64,000 nt of DNA from contig JAJOZX010001569.1 of NCBI GenBank assembly GCA_023014485.1, positions 449,001-513,000 of the forward strand, read 5' to 3'. The notes below the pieces were generated by a model, which saw nothing but the letters and a program-made list of their open reading frames with translations, did not search any database and was not told the DNA's origin. Origin of the DNA: Bathynomus jamesi. Taxonomy: Eukaryota > Arthropoda > Malacostraca > Isopoda > Cirolanidae. A program made the position numbers and the translations under genes. This document shows positions 46,571 to 56,454 of the stretch, piece after piece (the first letter of the stretch is position 1; the number at the start of each line of letters is the position of its first letter).

Positions 46571-47367
46571 AAGTGCCACATGAGTTACACGAAGAGGATT
46601 ATCCAAGACGAACCGCCATATGCACAGAAATGATTAGAAAAATTCATTCCGAAAACTTATTAAACTACATTCTCTTCAGCGATGAAGCGACATTCCACAC
46701 ATGCGTAAAGGTTAATCGACATAGTTGCCGTATCAGGGTTAGTGAAAAACCAACAAAGTTCTACGAATGGGAGAGAGATTCTCCTAAAGTTAATGTCTGG
46801 TGGGGTATGACAAGATCGAAGATTTACGGACCTTTTCGTGGTAGAAGCTACGGTAACAGGGCCAATTTATTTTGACATGCTTCAGCAGTTTCTTGAACCC
46901 CAGCTCGTTCAGATGGTATTCTCGACACTGCTGTCTTTCAACAAGATAGAGCTCCATGTCACTATGCAAACATCGTTTGGGTGTTTCCTTGATGAGCTCT
47001 TACCAAATGGCTGGATTGGACATGGTGGAAACAGGCCCTGGGCAGCACGATCTCCGCATTTAACACCATTAGACTTCTTTGCATGGGGCTTTATAAAGTC
47101 TGAGGTTTGCAAAACAATTGTTACAGACTTGCAGGATCTGCGAACCCGCATTGCTGCGGCAGTCGCTAAAATAACCCGAGATGCTTGAGAATGGATGTGT
47201 TCCGCAATGCAGTGGACAGATTTGAGACCTGCAGAGACACTGATGGTGGTCATGTCGAATCTTAAACCTAAGTTTGATAAATAATATACATCTAATTATG
47301 TTACTGCATTTTTATCCTAAAATACTATTACTTGAGCAAAATAGATAGGATCTTTTGGACCACCCTG
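46571..47367 (+). mobile_element. mariner-like element (DD41D), 5'-truncated at the palindrome boundary
   Basis: Transposase pieces read LHEEDYPRRTAICTEMIRKI, YILFSDEATFHTCVKVNRHS (first Asp), QDRAPCHY (second Asp) and SPHLTPLDFFAWGFIKS (third Asp), with at least two frameshifts. It is related to but distinct from the 16056 element. The 3' terminus ends GGTCCACCCTG-like (complement CAGGGTGGTCCAAAAGATCC) at 47367 with TA following. The 5' half is missing. Confidence 0.82.
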
Positions 47368-48237
47368 TATAAGGAAGAACAAGAGTATGATACAGTACAC
47401 AGAGTTAATAAAACCTGTTTAGGGACTACATTTCTTAGTTTAAACATTATAGCAACGCTCCTTGAAATAATTTTTGAGATATAATTTACATGAAAGATTT
47501 GAAAGATTAAACAAAAAAGAAAAAATAATTAACAAAAGATAATAATGGCGACATAATGTCTGGTCTGTGCATTGAGTACATTCGTGCATTATATTAAGTT
47601 ATTACAGTTAATTACAATTTTTATCAAATTCATCTGATACTGAAGTAATCCAAATCATTTATACAATTTATATAATAGAAAAAGAGTTATTCGTTGTTCT
47701 ACTATAATTTAAAAGGAATTAACAACAGTTATATACTTATAGTTAATTAATTAATTAATTAATTAATAACAATGATTACTATTAGAAAATGGCTATTTAT
47801 CATAGTTTGAAAGCCTAATTAGCCAGTGATGATGTAAGCGGAGAAAAGATACGATGTACTTTCCATTGAAAGTACACAGACATTTATGATAACGCAACAC
47901 ATAAGTAACATACGAATAGAACTTGAATGACAGTGAGGTAGAAAGAATAAGCACAATTAATGAGAATATGGATAACTTTGTGACGTAAACAGATAACGAA
48001 CCGGCGACCTGGTATGGTAACAATGCATTATAATAGAACATAACATGTTAATGTTAAAAATTTCTAGCAAAAGCAAGAGAGAGTTTTTGACGACATTCCA
48101 ATGAAATATGTTGAGTTAGCGCGCTGACGTAGATGAAATAGCGTTGACGCTCAGAGAGCTGAATTCGGATTTTTGTGTCAGCATTAACGCGAACCTTTTG
48201 CAACGCCTTGATAAGACTTGGCAACAGTTATTCACAT
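47368..48237. other. No gene seen
   Basis: AT-rich sequence between the truncated mariner and the visible start of palindrome 2. A TTAA-rich run occurs near 47740-47765. Part of it may belong to the left arm of palindrome 2, whose outer end cannot be seen. Confidence 0.4.
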
Positions 48238-48742
48238 GAACTTAATTACATGTAAAGGCAACTGTATAGACAAGGACTGATAGATCAATAGACAATAGAT
48301 AGATAAATGACATGAATACTATAAGGGACGATACGCAAAACACCATAGATAAATAATGACTATACACAGGGGCGGATTAACTGTACTTGGGGCCTGAGGC
48401 TAATTTTATTTTAGGGGCCCTTTTCTATAGATTTTTATTAACAATACACGTACAGTACGTAGTACATTTAGGGCCTACGCAAATTACGTGTACGGTGCTT
48501 AGGCTAATTGAGAAACAAACATAAAAGAACCTTAACACGGTATATTTTGCCGTTTGCTGAAACGAAACTATTAAACAAACTTTACTTTAGGGCCTATATA
48601 ACGTAAAATAAAACAGGGAATTTGTCAGTTTGTGTACTGTGTCATATTTAATCAAAGAAGTTTGCCTTTCGAGCTTTCTGGTTTGCGAAATCTCGAATTA
48701 TATCATTGAAACTTCGTTCCCGCAAAATGTCACTTTTATGTA

Positions 48743-49479
48743 CCGGGTGATTACAAATGTTCTTCCCGAATTTAAACATTTATTATGAAAAAACTAGAAA
48801 AGCTACAGCGAAAAACAAAATATACAAATAAAGAACTCAAAAAGTTTTTTTTACAAGCTATTGAAGTTCAATATGAGCTCCATTTGTCGCTCTGTAGACA
48901 TCAAAATGGTATTCTGTTTTCCTCAATACATTTTGTAGCATATCATATTGAACTTTTCTAACAGCCTCGCGTATCCTTTCCTTCAAATGTTCCAAAGTTG
49001 TTGCCAGTGGTGGAACAAAAGCTTCATTTTTGACATAGCCCCAGAGGAAGAAGTCAAGGAGGGTTAGATCGGGCGAACGAGCCGGCCAAGGAATGGGCCC
49101 CCCACGCCCGATCCAACGATCAGGCAATTGCTCATTCAGGATTGTTGTAACCTCATTGTGGAAATGGGGTGGCGCACCATCCTGCTGAAACCACACATCA
49201 GCTTTGTCCTCTAGCAGCTGGTGCACCAGCCACAGGTGTAGCATATCGCGGTAAATGATACCGTTAATTGTTTTTTCAGCAAAGAAGAATGGACCGTACA
49301 CTTTCTCAGCGGTAAGAGCACAAAACATGTTAATTTTAGGGCTATCTCTGACGTGTTCAATATTACAGATAAAAATTCCCTGAAATATTCTTTATTTGTA
49401 TATCTTGTTTTTCGCTGTAGCTTTGTTAGTTTTTCATAATAAATGTTTAAAATTGGGAAGATCATTTGTAATCACCCGG
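48743..49479 (-). mobile_element. mariner-like element (DD41D), internally deleted, nested in hAT
   Basis: 737 bp, TA flanks, long inverted repeats of about 80 bases starting CCGGGTGATTACAAATG. Only the C-terminal half of the transposase remains, so it could move only with help from elsewhere. Confidence 0.9.
48858..49328 (-). pseudogene. DD41D mariner transposase, C-terminal 156 aa
   Basis: Open frame containing EKVYGPFFFAEKTINGIIY, WFQQDGAPPHFHNEV (second Asp), WIGRGGPIPWPARSPDL and LLDFFLWGYVKNEAF (third Asp), ending NGAHIELQ. Upstream HVRDSPKIN is the remnant of the region after the first Asp, which is deleted. The open length is striking, but the N-terminal DNA-binding domain is missing. 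Confidence 0.85.
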
Positions 49480-49909
49480 TACATCAGTGAGAGTATAGTC
49501 AGCCGTTCTTGTTTCATTTTTGCTCTAGCTTCATCCTTTATCGCTTCAGCTTTGAAAAGCTGCGTGAATTTGGGTTTCTGCAGCACAGACTTTAAAAAAA
49601 AAGATATAGTGAGACGCTTCTTTTTACAAATGTTTAAGGACAAAAAATTAAATATACACAAAATATTTATAAAGATAAAATTTTAGATTAACATTGAAGC
49701 TTGCAAAATAATAATCAAGGGCCACTGGCAATATCTGGCATATTAACGCTGAAATAAACTCCATTGAAATTAACACAGTCACCCTCACTTGACTGGATCC
49801 ACTTTGACTGCCCCCCCCCCTCTCTCAAGCATGGGGCCTGAGGCTTCAGCCTCAATTGCCTCAATGATAATATAATCCGCCACTGCTTATACATTAAAAA
49901 TAAATAGAG

Positions 49910-49960
49910 GGAAGTTTGAAGTTTGAAGATTTAGTTTGAAGTTTGAAGATTTAGTATTCA
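49910..49960. repeat. 22-bp direct repeat (GAAGTTTGAAGATTTAGTTT)
   Basis: Two and a half copies. Confidence 0.7.
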
Positions 49961-50158
49961 AAGGAGGAAAAATACGAGAGTAATTAATTTATTTTATGAC
50001 GTCACAGTCCAACACATTATACAATATACGTTAATTCATAATTAATACATTATATGTATGTAATTCGAATGTATAAGTCATTATAAGGGGAAATAAATTG
50101 GAGGGACACGGTAACAAAGGGTTCTCAGCCATGGAACAAGAGTGAGTGACATTATTAA

Positions 50159-50252
50159 CCCATTAGTGCCCAGGGCTACTTTACTGATTTTGTTCTGGCT
50201 AAAACCAGACGATTTTATTCAGTCTCGGGAAAGACCTTTGGGCAGTAATGGG
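50159..50252. mobile_element. piggyBac-like MITE (94 bp, TTAA TSD)
   Basis: Ends CCCATTAGTGCCCA and CCCATTACTGCCCA (inverted), flanked exactly by TTAA at 50155-50158 and 50253-50256. TTAA targets with CC(C/T)-start termini are diagnostic of piggyBac-type elements. Confidence 0.85.
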
Positions 50253-50256
50253 TTAA

Positions 50257-51194
50257 TTAAGTATATACACTTATTGTGGTGCAACTCCTTTTTCGCAGTT
50301 GTACTTATTGCGCGCGCGCGGGTTCGTTTCTTTCATGATGACTTTGCCTATCCGCTCGGATGGGCTTTCAACTTTATGCTCACAGTTTTCGCGGCTTCCT
50401 TGAAGCCCTCTTTAAATTTTGACTTTCAATGTTAATTTTCCCTCAGCTTACAAGAGAGGCCTGTTGTAAGGTAGCATAGAAACATCACACTCCCTCGTAT
50501 AAAGTTTATTTTGTTTCACTCAAAGTAGGGCAAATTGAAAAGGAACCTACAGCTGTACGATTACAAATTTTGTTCCAAAAACAAATTTTCAATTCAAAGA
50601 AAATGTTTGCAATTATTTCAGTCTCAAAAGGGATTTATACAGTTTTTTTTTATTTCTGTGTAACTCTAGAACTAGCACTAAATTAAAATTCTTTAATACA
50701 GTGTACCGTTACTTACAAAATTTGGGAAATTTACTCTCAAAAGTTCTGCGCGAGTTCCGCAGATTTTTCCAGGAAAAAAGTCCGTCAATTAAATCAAATG
50801 CATTTTCACAAAGGATTTAAATAGTCATGCGCTAACTTCACCCGTTTCCTCGGGAAACAAGATCACCACCAGATATTTACTCTTCCCTAAAGAAACGTAA
50901 TATTTCGCAAACTTACAAGTTTAAAATTTCGTAATTATGTGAACAATAATTAAATTCAAAGAAATTTCACGAAGTTCTTTTCTGTCAACTAACAAGAAAG
51001 CCCTTACAAACAAGTTCACGTAAACAAAAGAAATTCAGATTTTGGAACAACGTGAAACAGTTTCAAATCAACTCAGAAATTTTCAGTAATGCCACAGGGT
51101 TTAGAGATTTCTCTAAGCCACTTCAACTTTACAGGACAGAACTATAACTGCTTTATAACTCTAAGTTACACCTTAAAATTATAGGAACTCCTCC
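50257..51194. other. No gene seen
   Basis: AT-rich; contains a short (CG)n run in GCGCGCGCGCG near 50310. Open frames here, for example 50142-50435, include the MITE and show no motif. Confidence 0.5.
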
Positions 51195-51202
51195 CTTTAG
51201 TG

Positions 51203-51413
51203 CAGCGGTTCTCAAACTTTTTCTTCTTCTGTACCCCTTGAATTCTTTCATGGGATTTTCTGGATTTTCGAGAGATTGAGGATTTTTACTTTCTTTACGA
51301 CCGAGTGACTCGTGGCCGTTTGTTAATCGTTTATAAAATTAAAAGGGTTATATTTTCAGGACCCCTTCGTACCCCCTAAGGTTTCCTCGCGTACCCCAGT
51401 TTGAGAACCACTG
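51203..51413. mobile_element. hAT-like MITE (211 bp, 8-bp TSD)
   Basis: Ends CAGCGGTTCTCAAACT and CAGTGGTTCTCAAACT (inverted). Flanks CTTTAGTG (51195-51202) and CTTTAGTT (51414-51421) match at 7 of 8 bases. Confidence 0.88.
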
Positions 51414-51421
51414 CTTTAGTT

Positions 51422-52040
51422 TCTAAAGGGCCTATCAAAACCATTTTCATTACATGACATCATTCGTACAAAAATTACTGATCTTCTATTGGCTCTAATC
51501 TCAACTTCGTTAAATTCTACACTCCACCTTTCTTAAAGAAATTTTCAAATTAAAATTTTAAAAATTAAAGTTCAAATTTAAAATTTAAAATTAAAATTTT
51601 TAATTTTCTCTCGAGGGTTTCCCTTAGGCGAGTTCAAAGAATAAACAAACCCAAACCTTTACAAGCTTCATTAATGAAGAATAACCTTGTTAAGCTATAT
51701 TTTCCCCTTTGTAGATTAATTACTCGACCATAAATCTATCCGGGGGATGTCAAAAAATAATTTCTTTCTGATAAGTTGATAACGCACTCAGCCCTTCGGC
51801 TCTACCTTGGGTATCGGATCACTTTACTTTTGTATGTCTTCATTTTAAAAGATTTAAATTCTCATGCGAAATTAAATCGATTTCAAAATCAAGTCACTCT
51901 TTCTTTCTACCATTTTTTATTTACATTTTGATATGAGACTTATACGTACAAATTCACCATCACAACATTATAATAATAATTAATGAGTTAGGCGCATTTT
52001 AGGGTGAACTAAGTAAATGGGTAACGAAGTACAAACCAGG
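51422..52040. other. No gene seen
   Basis: AT-rich, with AAATTTAAAATT simple repeats around 51540-51605. Confidence 0.5.
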
Positions 52041-52048
52041 GTTTAAAC

Positions 52049-52254
52049 CAGTGGTCGGCAACCTCTGACCCACGGGTCAATTGTAGTATATAGTATATAT
52101 AAAATAATAAATATTATTACATGAAGAGTATTTTTTTTTTTTTTTTAAATGTCCCGAAAATAGTGTATTTTGATTTCAAATTTGAACACTGACCCATTAT
52201 CAAATTACCAATAAATCAAATTGACCCATTTTCAAGAAAGGTTGCCTTCCACTG
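52049..52254. mobile_element. hAT-like MITE (206 bp, perfect 8-bp TSD)
   Basis: Ends CAGTGGTCGGCAACC and CAGTGGAAGGCAACC (inverted), with TTGACCC/GGGTCAA blocks inside. Flanks are identical GTTTAAAC copies at 52041-52048 and 52255-52262; the target itself is palindromic. Confidence 0.92.
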
Positions 52255-52478
52255 GTTTAAACCATGCCATATTTAATGGGCGTGCATAATCTGATGAGAT
52301 TTATATGCGGGTGAATGGGGTTGAGATTAATTACCATAGTTTTCATGACACTCGTAAAAAGAGGAAAACGGGAATAATTCCGGTAAAAATCTAAAACAAA
52401 ACAATCTAAACCGTTGATTGTCTTGTATGTACGTTGAGGAAATAAAATTAAGGGACATTCGCTTCTTAGAGCGGACTT

Positions 52479-52661
52479 CTAATGACACAAACATGGATGC
52501 CATTCAACCATTATACCAAGAAACTTTGTTACAGTACACTCCTTTACAGCGATTTCATCAAGATTTAGTTCATCAAGATACACATTTAGTTTATTAGTAA
52601 AAATCATGAAATTTGTTTTACTGGTATTTAGGAAAAGTTTATTGGTGGCGAACAATTTCAT
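52479..52661 (-). pseudogene. LINE RT thumb fragment
   Basis: Reads KLFATNKLFLNTSKTNFMIF, then AVKECTVTKFLGIMVEW, the N-K-sLN--KT-fM-F ... v--tKFLG sequence of the RT thumb. It belongs to the same LINE as the endonuclease at 54730-55055, but the catalytic palm is deleted. Confidence 0.75.
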
Positions 52662-52699
52662 TACATTGATAAATTTTAATTATATTCTTAGCTGAATCG

Positions 52700-52795
52700 G
52701 AGGCGTCATTTGGGGGGGTGGGCTGTGAGGGGCGGTCGTCCCCCCAAGCTCACCAGGGGGGCCTCGAAGGCCCTCCAAATGATAGTTTCTTAAAA
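52700..52795. repeat. GC-rich imperfect inverted repeat
   Basis: CATTTGGGGGGGTG and CCCTCCAAATG lie about 70 bases apart in otherwise AT-rich DNA, with GGGGG/CCCCCC blocks between. It could be a small foldback element. Confidence 0.4.
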
Positions 52796-53222
52796 AAAAG
52801 GCACCTAATATTTTGTGGATTCAATATAATGAATATAATATAATGGCCAATATAATAGCCTCTGAAAAAGAAGCGGTCAAAAACCTTAATTTTGATGTTT
52901 TGGTTGATGAGTTTGCAAAAATGAAGTCTAGAAGATATCCTCTACTACATTAGGTGATATAATAGGTGATATAATTCTATCATATATCTACATTATATCT
53001 ATATTCTATCATCTATGGTTATACAACCAATTTTTAACATTGATGGGAATATTCCTTTGCAAATACTTTGAGTGATAATTTCAGCCAAAGTTACAGATAT
53101 CTTACCTTTAACAAGCTTCAATATATGATAGTTACAGGAATGTTATGAATGTTATTTTTTGTATTTTTTAATTTACCAATAATATTCCGGATCTCAGTAG
53201 AGGTGGCAGGAACAAAAGAGAA
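52796..53222. other. No gene seen (LINE palm expected here)
   Basis: AT-rich sequence between the RT thumb and the linker of the decayed LINE. Several TATATC repeats occur near 52960-53010. Confidence 0.4.
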
Positions 53223-53514
53223 TTAATTTAGTGGGTTAGGTGGTATATATATTCTAAGTGAGTGATTATTATTTAGTACATGTAAGCGGAGCTTATCAGC
53301 TGTTGAAGTAAAATGGTTATTTAAAGGAAAGCAAGCATTGAAAATATGGAGTAAGGTGTCATAGAAGAATGGAAAAATATGATCTGGATCATTCACCGGT
53401 TCGTCACAGTTAAATCGAGTATTTTCTACAGCCCCAATAAATTTTCTTTTGTTAACCTCTGAAAATATTCTGTAATCAGTAGTTGTTTTACTCTCAACCT
53501 GAACAATGTTATTG
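53223..53514 (-). pseudogene. LINE linker between endonuclease and RT
   Basis: Reads NNIVQVESKTTTDYRIFSEV, KFIGAVENTRF and LLHIFNACFPLNN. It directly continues the endonuclease frame (IVTIY-NNIVQVES) when the mariner and one TA are removed. The pattern resembles the region upstream of RT in LINEs. Confidence 0.7.
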
Positions 53515-53516
53515 TA

Positions 53517-54729
53517 CAGGGTGTCCCATAAGTCCGGCATCATAGGAGAAATTCATATTTTTCTATTTCTACAAACCATAATTCATATTTTTCTCTTTCT
53601 ACAGGCCATAATGTCTGTGAGCAAGGAAGAACGAATCCAGATAATTCTACTCATAGGAAATCGGAGTCAAAGAGAGGCCGCTGCTGAATTTAACAGACTG
53701 CATCCAGACCGCGAGCCAATAACACAGAGTTGTGTTAGTAGACTTGTTGCAAAGTTTAAGGAAACAGGATCCATAGAAGATAAACCACGCAGTGGACCTT
53801 CAAGGAGGTCCACTGACGATGATACAGCGACTGCTATCCTGGCTCATTTTAACAGAAGTCCCAATAAGTCTCTTCGGCGATTGTCCGCCGAGACAGGAGT
53901 GTCGAAAAGTAGCATCCATCGCATTCTTCAGGCTCACAAATGGCATCCATATAAACTTCAGATCCTACAGAAATTAAGCGAAGATGATCCCGACCGGCGG
54001 ATGGAATTTTGTGAATGGGCTACGGAACAATATGCTCGGGATGCCAATTTCCCGTCCACCATTCTGTTCAGTGACGAGGCTGTTTTTTATGGAAATGGTG
54101 AGGTAAATCGACAGAACACCCGCTACTGGTCTCAAAACAACCCTCACTGGTATACCTCTTCAAAGGAACAAGGTGCATCTCGGGTGATGGTATGGTGTGG
54201 CATTTGGAAGGATCGCATCATAGGCCCCCTCGTTTTCGATGAACATGTCACTGGAGGCACCTACCTACGTATGCTCAAGGAAGAAGCATTTCCCAGTGTC
54301 TTGAACGAAGAAGGGAATTTCCCAACATGGTTCCAGCAAGACGGCGCTCCTGCACATTACAGCACCCAAGTAAGAGAATACCTGTACCAACAATTCCCTG
54401 GTCATTGGATAGGACGTCGAGGGCCTGTGGAATGGCCAGCTAGAAGCCCGGATCTCACGCCACTAGAGTTTTATCTCTGGGGCCATTTGAAAGCGCTGGT
54501 ATACGCAGAGAAAATTAGGAGTGTTGAACATTTGCGGCAGCGCATTATTGGGGCATGTAACACCATTACTCCTGACATCATTCACCTTGTGCTTGCTGAC
54601 TGGGTATCACGTCTGAATTTGTGTATTGAAAACAATGGTGGACATATTGAGCACGTTCTGTAAATAAAAGCTTTTGTTTTGCCTTTTCTGATTATTTTTC
54701 CTATGATGCCGGACTTATGGGACACCCTG
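53517..54729 (+). mobile_element. Intact mariner-like element (DD41E), left-arm copy
   Basis: 1213 bp with inverted termini CAGGGTGTCCCATAAGTCCG continuing to CATAGGA, flanked by TA at 53515-53516 and 54730-54731. It encodes a full-length transposase. Inserted head-to-head in a LINE reading frame that is perfectly restored by its removal. It is the only coding-complete transposon in the window. Confidence 0.95.
53611..54663 (+). CDS. Full-length mariner-family transposase (350 aa, DD41E)
   Basis: The ATG at 53611 follows an untranslated leader that holds a repeated TTCATATTTTTCT; an upstream in-frame ATG at 53506 lies outside the element and is rejected. Residues 1-110 are two helix-turn-helix units (ETGSIEDKPRSGPSRRS linker at 51-67). 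The DDE domain has D155 in ILFSDEAVF, D244 in WFQQDGAPAHY and E286 in SPDLTPLEFYLWG, with 41 residues between the last two. Related elements in this window carry Asp at the third position. Length is normal for mariner transposases (about 330-360 aa). It binds terminal repeats and moves the element by cut-and-paste in the nucleus. No frameshift or stop was found, so activity is possible but unproven. Confidence 0.93.
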   Translation: MSVSKEERIQIILLIGNRSQREAAAEFNRLHPDREPITQSCVSRLVAKFKETGSIEDKPRSGPSRRSTDDDTATAILAHFNRSPNKSLRRLSAETGVSKSSIHRILQAHKWHPYKLQILQKLSEDDPDRRMEFCEWATEQYARDANFPSTILFSDEAVFYGNGEVNRQNTRYWSQNNPHWYTSSKEQGASRVMVWCGIWKDRIIGPLVFDEHVTGGTYLRMLKEEAFPSVLNEEGNFPTWFQQDGAPAHYSTQVREYLYQQFPGHWIGRRGPVEWPARSPDLTPLEFYLWGHLKALVYAEKIRSVEHLRQRIIGACNTITPDIIHLVLADWVSRLNLCIENNGGHIEHVL

Positions 54730-55055
54730 TATATAGTAACAATACTATTACTATTAGTGATGATTGCGGTTATAATTCCAGAATTTATGAGGGCATTGCT
54801 ATTTACAAATATATTATCAATTGTAGATTCTGTTATTCGATTACCAGTACCACAGTTACAGACTCGAGTGGGTTTAGTAATAATTTGACAAAAATAAAAA
54901 GAATTCATTAAGTTTAAAAATTTATGAGAGATTGCTTCAGATTGCAAATTAATATTGAAGTCACCCGCAACTATGGCATTCGATTTATGGAAGTTCCATA
55001 ACGTGTTATCTAAGTGAATTAAAAAGCTATTGAAATTAGTATTAGGTGGTCCATA
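54730..55055 (-). pseudogene. LINE endonuclease domain fragment
   Basis: On the minus strand: YGPPNTNFNSFLIHLDNTLW, IVAGDFNINLQSE (the GDFN catalytic block), then TKPTRVCNCGTGNRITEST and IDNIFVNS. These are the middle and C-terminal blocks of apurinic-type LINE endonucleases. The frame runs into the mariner at 54729. Confidence 0.8.
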
Positions 55056-55206
55056 TTATTTCGAATATTTCCGTAATACATTTTAAACTTTAAAGGAAAG
55101 TTATTGCTTCAAACTTCTAACTACATGTTCTGTCCTTTTATATATTCCCATAAAATACACTTTTTTCTAAAAAAAACAGGGCAATTACAAAACTTAAAGC
55201 ATTATA

Positions 55207-56064
55207 CAGGGTGTCCATAAATGTTTACCCTGAAAACAGTATGCTCTCATGTTTTAATGACGAGTCTTACATCCGTTTTCTTTTTACAGGTGATCTCGTA
55301 CACGCATAGAGTTTCTGTGCTGATGTGTTTCGTCTACCGCATTCGCCGCTAGGAGCGCTGTAGTAGCTGTTCAGTTAAGATGGCGTCTGTGACAGAGAAG
55401 GCACAATGTGTTGTGTGGCTTGCAGAAACAAAATCTCCTGTCAGTGTTCAGCGAAGGTTCAGAACAACGTATGGAAAGAATTCACCTGATGTGAAATTAA
55501 TTAAGTCGTGGATGAAAAAATTACACAACTGTTTCTGCAACTGTGTACCTGGATATGCTCACCAATTACGCCATCCCCCAGCTGCAGGACAGGCAGCCAA
55601 CTGTCATCTTCCAACAAGATGGGGCACCCCCTCATTGGGCGCATGTTGTTCGTGAAACTCTCGACACAACATTTCCAAATCGATGGATTGGCAGGGATGG
55701 GCCAATCCCATGGCCCCCAAGATCACCAGACATTACCCCGCTGGATTTCTTTCTCTGGGGTCATGGTAAAGATTTGGTTTATGCAACAGTTGTTCCAGAT
55801 ATCATGACATTGCGAGAACGCATTACGGATGCAATTGCAACAGTTAACCCACAAATGTTGGAAAATGTGTGGCGTGAGTGTGAATACCGTTCAGACATTT
55901 TACGTGCCATTATGGGTGCACATGTGGAAGCTTATTAAATTCATTAACTATGTATCAAAACTTTGTATGTTTATCTACTTATGATTAAAACTGTGTTTGA
56001 ATACGAGTGTTTATTTAAAAGTTATAGCATGCTTTAATCAGGGTAATCATTTATGGACACCCTA
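55207..56064 (+). mobile_element. mariner-like element (DD41D), internally deleted
   Basis: 858 bp. Left terminus CAGGGTGTCCATAAATGTTTACCC; right terminus is its complement with small changes. TA flanks are at 55205-55206 and 56065-56066. The transposase lacks its middle, so the element is non-autonomous. Confidence 0.88.
55380..55938 (+). pseudogene. mariner transposase with internal deletion
   Basis: N-terminal frame MASVTEKAQCVVWLAETKSP to KLIKSWMKK is the first helix-turn-helix. At about 55525-55545 it jumps, with a frame change, to YLDMLTNYAIPQLQDRQPTV, then FQQDGAPPHWAHVV (second Asp), WIGRDGPIPWPPRSPDI and TPLDFFLWGHGKD (third Asp), ending GAHVEAY. The first Asp and about 150 residues are missing. 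Confidence 0.85.
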
Positions 56065-56345
56065 TATACACACACATACATGCCTATCTTCAAGAAATAT
56101 TTATCAGATTAAACACAAAAACTACCTCACCTTTTTAATGATGATGAAGTGTAATGTTTCCTTTATTTTCGGAAAGGGAAATACTTTTAAAAAGAATCAT
56201 TCTTACCAATACATTTGGAAACCAATAAACTTACTGCACTGTTTACATCAACCTAAAATGGATTAACGTCTAACATTATCCATATTAAAATGAACATATA
56301 AACTGCTTCTTTAAATAACTAAAGTAATATGCGTCTGAATACATG

Positions 56346-56346
56346 C

Positions 56347-56389
<43 letters not shown>
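56346..56389. repeat. (TTA)n microsatellite
   Basis: About 14 trinucleotide units. Confidence 0.95.
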
Positions 56390-56454
56390 GATAGTAAATA
56401 TAGATATTTTGTAAATCAATAACTTATTTAAAATTCTTCTAAGTATATTCATGG

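Larger units (their letters stand above)
48648..49598 (-). pseudogene. hAT transposase C-terminus, split by mariner
   Basis: Segment 49481-49598 reads KPKFTQLFKAEAIKDEARAK and QERLTILSLMY. Segment 48648-48740 continues, after a one-base shift, SDILRERSFNDIIRDFANQK and ends KARKANFFD. Both match the dimerisation domain and extreme C-terminus of ZMYM1-like hAT transposases. Confidence 0.75.
48367..49885 (-). mobile_element. hAT element, internally deleted, with nested mariner
   Basis: Termini CAGGGGCGGATTA and CAGTGGCGGATTA (inverted) continue into related GGCCTGAGGCT blocks. Flanks ACTATACA and CTTATACA agree at 6 of 8 bases. Without the mariner it is about 0.78 kb and codes only for the transposase C-terminus, so it was non-autonomous. 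Confidence 0.8.
48238..55196 (+). repeat. Palindrome 2, left arm (at least 6.96 kb)
   Basis: Reverse complement of 57052-64000; coordinate sums run from 112238 (outer) to 112248 (inner), so length differences total about 10 bases. The arm still matches at the last base of the window, so its true start may lie left of 48238. Inner identity ends at ACAAAACTTA. Confidence 0.95.

Noticed and set aside
50142..50435. 97-aa open frame
   Set aside because: It includes the piggyBac-like MITE and a (CG)n run and has no protein motif.
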